In this document: piece after piece, positions 60,322-64,000 of the stretch | Layout of the letters: every line of letters begins with the position of its first letter | How positions within the stretch are numbered: the first letter of the stretch is position 1 | Source of the DNA: JBICHN01 sp043101845 | GTDB lineage: Bacteria > Planctomycetota > Phycisphaerae > Phycisphaerales > UBA5793 | Reading direction: 5' to 3' | Assembly: GCA_043101845.1 (NCBI GenBank) | Contig: JBICHN010000007.1 | Location: forward strand, 62,001-126,000 | Length of the DNA stretch: 64,000 nucleotides | Position numbers and translations under genes: made by a program | The notes under the pieces: generated by a model | Told to the model about the DNA's origin: nothing | Databases searched by the model: none | What the model saw: only the letters and a program-made list of their open reading frames with translations

Positions 60322-62078
60322 TTCTCTCCCGCCACCGCCTCGGCGATGTTGAGTCCGTGATCGCGCAGGCGCCGGTAGTTCGCCAGCATGGTGGTGAAGG
60401 ATAGGGAGACGAGCGGATCGAGCGGCTCGACGGAGAGTTTCTCGAGATGGGCCCGGCGGATCTCCTTCACATGATGGGTGATCGCCTTGCCGTCGGAATG
60501 CGCCCGGCTCAGAATCTCTTTGCGGTTGTACGCGTAGGCCTCGACGATGATCTGGATGTAGTCGCTGACCTGGCGGTGGAGCGACTCGAGGTCCTCACGA
60601 ATCTTCGGCGAGAGGTCATGCCCCGACTGGCGGAGTTTGAGGTACGACTTCACGATCGCGATGATCGCGTCGCTCGATGATTCGAGCTCATCCGCGATCC
60701 GAAGCTGGAGCCTCGCCTCGGCGGCGACGGTCTGGGGCATGCTCGACGAAAGGAGATCGGTGTGGAACGCGACGACCTCCCGCTCGACGATGTCGAGCAC
60801 TTCCTCGCGGTGGAAGGTCTTCTGAACAAGGGCCTCGCGCGGCTCGGCCTGGAAGACGATGCGCCGACTCCAGCGCATCATCTTCATCACGCCGGTGCCC
60901 ATCTTGATGATCTCGGCGCGTGACTGTTCGATCGCGATTGCGGGCGTGTCGAGCATGCGCATGTCGAGCGTGGTGAGGTGCGCCTGCTCGCGGACCTTCT
61001 TCGCCGGGACGAGGCGCTCAAGCATTCGGGCGAAGACGCGCACGAACGGGAGGAAGAGAAGCGTGTTCGTGACATTGAAGCCGGTGTGCACGCTCGCGAT
61101 GCCGAAGGTGATGATCTGCTCGTAGTCTTTCGGATCTTCGAACGAGGAGAGTTCGAGCCCGATGGGGGAGGAGCCCATCTCGCGCGTGACCCACCAGCCG
61201 ATGAGACGAATGTAGAACGCAAAGAGCGCGGTGATCCAGAGCACGCCGATGAGGTTGAACAGGACATGGGCGTAGGCGGCGCGCTTCGCGTTCGTCGTGG
61301 CGCCGATCGAGGCAAGCCAGGCCGTGATCGTCGTGCCGATGTTCTCACCGAGGACGAGGGCCGCGGCGGTTTCGAAGGGGATCGCGCCGGTCGCGGCGAG
61401 ACCGATCGTGATGCCGAGCGTCGCGGACGACGACTGCACGATGAAGGTGAGCACACAGCCCACGAGCGCGCACTTGAGCACGCCGAAGTACGAATCGGCG
61501 CGGAACCACTCGAAGGCCTCCTGAAAGGTGGGGAGGTCCTTCATCGGCTTGAAGCCGTTCTTCATGAGTTCGAGGCCGAAGAACACCATGCCGACGCCCA
61601 TGACCGCCATGGCGATGTAGTGGACGCGGTCGCGCCGAGAGAAGAGGTAGATGAACGCCGCGGCGCCGAGGATCGGCAGGCCGTACTTGCCGATCTTGAG
61701 CACGAGGATCCAGCCGGTGATCGTCGTGCCGATGTTGGCGCCCATGATGACGCCGATCGCCTGGTGGAGCGCCATGAGACCGGCGTTCACGAAACCGACG
61801 ACGAGCACGGTCGTGATCGATGACGACTGCACGAGACAGGTGACGAAGGTTCCGACGCCGACGCCGAGGAGGCGGTTGTCGGTGACCGCGGCGATCATGC
61901 GGCGCATCGTCTGGCCGGCGATGGCCTGAACGCCTTCGGACATGTTCTTCATGCCGAGCAGGAAGATGCCGAGGCCGCCGACGACGGTGAGGACGAGTTC
62001 GACGATGGCGCCGACATCGCTCGTGAGCGCGGGTGGCGCCGCAGTCATGAGCCGCGCCACGATCTCATGGATCGACAT
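60318..62078 (-). CDS. Na/Pi cotransporter family protein (NptA/PhoU-like)
   Basis: 586 residues from the ATG at 62078 (GGAG upstream; a GTG at 62099 is also in frame). Two inverted membrane modules each carry the QSSS signature: VQSSSITTVLVVGFVNAGLM and VQSSSATLGITIGLAATGAI, with GANIGTTITG and GENIGTTITA loops. The C-terminal ~230 residues form a PhoU-like helical domain (MRMLDTPAIAIEQSRAEIIK, LRIADELESSSDAIIAIVKS). It should import phosphate with sodium across the cytoplasmic membrane and be controlled by the PhoU-like part. Precedes the ypdA-like gene in one operon. Confidence 0.9.
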   Translation of the reverse strand: MSIHEIVARLMTAAPPALTSDVGAIVELVLTVVGGLGIFLLGMKNMSEGVQAIAGQTMRRMIAAVTDNRLLGVGVGTFVTCLVQSSSITTVLVVGFVNAGLMALHQAIGVIMGANIGTTITGWILVLKIGKYGLPILGAAAFIYLFSRRDRVHYIAMAVMGVGMVFFGLELMKNGFKPMKDLPTFQEAFEWFRADSYFGVLKCALVGCVLTFIVQSSSATLGITIGLAATGAIPFETAAALVLGENIGTTITAWLASIGATTNAKRAAYAHVLFNLIGVLWITALFAFYIRLIGWWVTREMGSSPIGLELSSFEDPKDYEQIITFGIASVHTGFNVTNTLLFLPFVRVFARMLERLVPAKKVREQAHLTTLDMRMLDTPAIAIEQSRAEIIKMGTGVMKMMRWSRRIVFQAEPREALVQKTFHREEVLDIVEREVVAFHTDLLSSSMPQTVAAEARLQLRIADELESSSDAIIAIVKSYLKLRQSGHDLSPKIREDLESLHRQVSDYIQIIVEAYAYNRKEILSRAHSDGKAITHHVKEIRRAHLEKLSVEPLDPLVSLSFTTMLANYRRLRDHGLNIAEAVAGEK

Positions 62079-62273
62079 GGGTCCGAGATCTCCATCCACC
62101 GGGACCGATTGGTCGGTTTGGTCGACGCGAAGGGGTAGCTGGAGTTTCGGCGTCCGGGCTCGCTGGGGCCGTCCGAGGTCCTTCGCGCCGACATGGTAGC
62201 GGCGGGCGGGGATCGGTCAGGGATCGGTTCAGAAATCGTCTGGGAAGCGCGAAGGTCGCGCTCGAAACGAGAA

Positions 62274-62302
62274 GAGGCGCGACGCTCGTCGCGTCACGCC
62301 TC
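62274..62302 (-). terminator. Terminator of tatA-like gene
   Basis: 12-bp stem on the minus strand (GAGGCGTGACGC / GCGTCGCGCCTC, one U-G) followed by TTCTCGTTTCG, 34 nt beyond the tatA-like stop. Confidence 0.7.
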
Positions 62303-62335
62303 GGTGTGTTTCGGTGTCTCGAGTTGGTCGATTGG

Positions 62336-62683
62336 TCAGGCGCCGGGCGCGTCGGACGCGGGTTTGGGCGTCGACGCGGTCGTTTCGCCGGCGTTCGTCG
62401 TCGCGGACGAGGCGACGCCCCGGCTCTGGAGGCGGCGGAGTTCTTCCTCGTCGCCGCCGAGGCGCTTGTCATAGGGATCAAGCGGCTTCTCCGACTTCGC
62501 GGAGCCCTCTTCGATCTCGTCCTCGATGCCCTTTACGCCCTTCTTGAATTCGACGATGCTCCGGCCGAGCGCGCGGCCGACCTCGGGGAGGCGGCGGCCG
62601 AAGATCAGGAGCCCGATGAGGGCGATGACGATCCATTCGGTCGTTCCCGGCATGCCGAAGGCCAGCGTCGTCGTGGCGAACAT
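62336..62683 (-). CDS. tatA: Twin-arginine translocase subunit TatA/TatE family
   Basis: 115 residues from the ATG at 62683 (AAAGG 7 nt upstream). One N-terminal membrane helix (TTEWIVIALIGLLIFG), the hinge FGRRLPEVGRALGRS and amphipathic helix IVEFKKGVKGIEDEIEEG are the TatA/B hallmarks. The FG before LPE and the FKKG element favour TatA. A long polar tail rich in Ala/Thr/Pro follows. TatA forms the channel for folded proteins; no other tat gene is in the window. Confidence 0.88.
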   Translation of the reverse strand: MFATTTLAFGMPGTTEWIVIALIGLLIFGRRLPEVGRALGRSIVEFKKGVKGIEDEIEEGSAKSEKPLDPYDKRLGGDEEELRRLQSRGVASSATTNAGETTASTPKPASDAPGA

Positions 62684-62991
62684 GGGCGAACCTTTCCCTG
62701 CGGGCGTAACGCCGGGCGCCGTCGATCCTTGCGGCGCGGGGCGCGGGCCCTCGATGACTTCGTCCATTATACGGCGCCGGGCCGCGAAAGAGCGGATGAA
62801 TACGCCGCGAAGGCGCCGGGGGCGCGTCGTCGGTTACGATAGTCCGCGATTCCCGTCCATCGGTCCGCGCGGCCGATAGGGTGAAACAATCGCCCCGCGC
62901 CGCCCAAAGATGGATCGGAGCGGGGTGATGGTGAGGCCGGCCCCCGGAACGCGCCGGTCCACCTGGTCGAACACACGACGCTGGAGCCGCG

Positions 62992-63951
62992 ATGGACGAC
63001 ACGGCGACGCCGGCCGCGACGGTCGGCGGACTCTTCGATTCGCTCGCGAACCTGCCGATCGATCTGCAGGTCGGGATCATGGCGCTCTTCGTGAGCGGCG
63101 TGGTCGTGTGGGCGCTCGGTCGCAAGTTGTTGCGCCCGATGCTCACGCTCGCGGCGGCGGGGGTCGGCGCGATGCTCGGCTTCGTCGGCGGCGCGTTCGT
63201 GACCGAAGACCTTTCGATCTGGTGGAGCATCGCGATCGGCGCCGTGTTGTTCGCGCTCTTTGCGATCGCGCTCTATCGCGTGTTCATGGCGGCGCTGCTC
63301 GCGGCGACGCTCGCGATCGCGGCGCCGCTCGGCTTCTTCACTTACGCGGAAATCACGGATAAATACGCGAACGAGCCGAGCCCCGCGGTGACCGAGGATG
63401 AACTCATCCTCCCGTTGCCGCGCGGCGATGAATCGGAGGGCGAAGCGGCCGCGGGCGAGGACGGTCGACCAGAGAACCTCGGCGAGGTCGCCGAAGATGT
63501 GCAGCGGCGCATCGACGACTGGTCCGACCGTGTGCTCGACGCCGAGGCGGACACCGAAGGCATTCTCAACGGCGAGACGGAGGAGCAGGCGGAATGGCGC
63601 CGGCGCTTCCGCAACGCGTCGCGCTTCGTCGCGGAGAGCCTTGCGCGACAGTGGCGGGATTTCCCGTCGAGCCAGAAGCTCGCGACGATCTTCGCGTCGT
63701 TCCTCGGCGTGCTCATCGGCGTCGTGGGCGGGGCGCTCACGCCGAACCTCGCCGCGATCGTGGTGACCGCGCTCTCGGGGTCCTTCCTCTTCCTCACGAC
63801 GGGGTACACGCTCGCCCAGTTCGCGGGATTGCCGATTGAGTCGATCCGGCCCGATTCGGCGACCGGCGTCCTCGGCGTCTGGCTCATCGTTTCGGTTATC
63901 GGAGCTGCGATTCAGTTGAGGCTGAGCCGGAAGAAGGCCGATAAGGAGTGA
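62992..63951 (+). CDS. Membrane protein of unknown function
   Basis: 319 residues, GGAG 8 nt before the ATG. Seven or so hydrophobic segments in two groups: residues ~22-45, 50-70, 74-95, 96-115 and, after an acidic soluble loop (~120-225, ESEGEAAAGEDGRPENL), ~232-255, 258-278 and 292-312. The C-terminus is basic (RLSRKKADKE). No family recognised. Divergent from the tatA-like gene. Confidence 0.7.
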   Translation: MDDTATPAATVGGLFDSLANLPIDLQVGIMALFVSGVVVWALGRKLLRPMLTLAAAGVGAMLGFVGGAFVTEDLSIWWSIAIGAVLFALFAIALYRVFMAALLAATLAIAAPLGFFTYAEITDKYANEPSPAVTEDELILPLPRGDESEGEAAAGEDGRPENLGEVAEDVQRRIDDWSDRVLDAEADTEGILNGETEEQAEWRRRFRNASRFVAESLARQWRDFPSSQKLATIFASFLGVLIGVVGGALTPNLAAIVVTALSGSFLFLTTGYTLAQFAGLPIESIRPDSATGVLGVWLIVSVIGAAIQLRLSRKKADKE

Positions 63952-64000
63952 GCGCCGAATCGCCCGGGGTCCCGGTAGTCCCCGGAGGTGACGCGGCGCG

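Overview
The window is high-GC bacterial DNA that looks like a member of the Planctomycetota, most likely class Phycisphaerae. The reasons are a free-standing 16S rRNA gene with no linked 23S or 5S, secreted HAF-repeat proteins, AFTLVE-type pseudopilins, a RAYT transposase and very many intergenic hairpin repeats. The lineage is an inference; a 16S search would settle it.

Layout. 0-13 kb is mostly housekeeping: a multi-PAS/GAF sensor cut by the left edge, a beta-hydroxyacid dehydrogenase coupled to a large secreted protein, rplM-rpsI, an SPFH membrane protein, a secreted M1-type peptidase and an FHA-GspE fusion ATPase. 13-22 kb holds a repeat-flanked HAF-repeat protein, a periplasmic thioredoxin/TPR protein, a GH56 (hyaluronidase)-like secreted protein, a ComF-type phosphoribosyltransferase and a flavin-dependent halogenase-like oxidoreductase. 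22.9-28.6 kb is compositionally different and is the most interesting part: a tightly coupled operon of a DpdA-like tRNA-guanine-transglycosylase-family protein with an N-terminal YaaA/DUF6884-like domain, a UvrD-type helicase and a four-cysteine RecB/Cas4-like nuclease, with queD (preQ0 pathway) convergent next to it. It looks like a compact 7-deazaguanine DNA modification/defence system different from the classical dpd cluster.

28.9-32 kb carries a sigma-70-like factor, a leucine-rich-repeat protein and two small coupled unknown genes. At 32.3-34.5 kb the 16S rRNA forms a complete one-gene transcription unit with promoter, leader/trailer processing stem and terminator. 35-43.2 kb is a defence island: an Mrr-type endonuclease, a DUF262/DUF1524 (GmrSD-type) protein and an RloC/PrrC-like zinc-hook ATPase lying between decayed fragments of hsdM and hsdR. 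At 43.4-46.7 kb a RAYT transposase sits between tandem repeats, next to a zinc-ribbon protein that has absorbed repeat DNA in frame.

46.7-64 kb returns to ordinary functions: MltA-like transglycosylase, AI-2E family permease, a three-gene pseudopilin operon, tRNA-Gly(UCC), two related secreted proteins (one with a cupredoxin domain), a second HAF-repeat protein, a YpdA-like flavoprotein coupled to a Na/Pi cotransporter, a TatA-like protein and a membrane protein. Throughout, non-coding gaps are filled by several families of dispersed palindromic elements and by mosaics of octanucleotide repeats (AGGCACGG, AGAGACGG, GAGATTTG). These explain most of the apparent small ORFs in the gaps.
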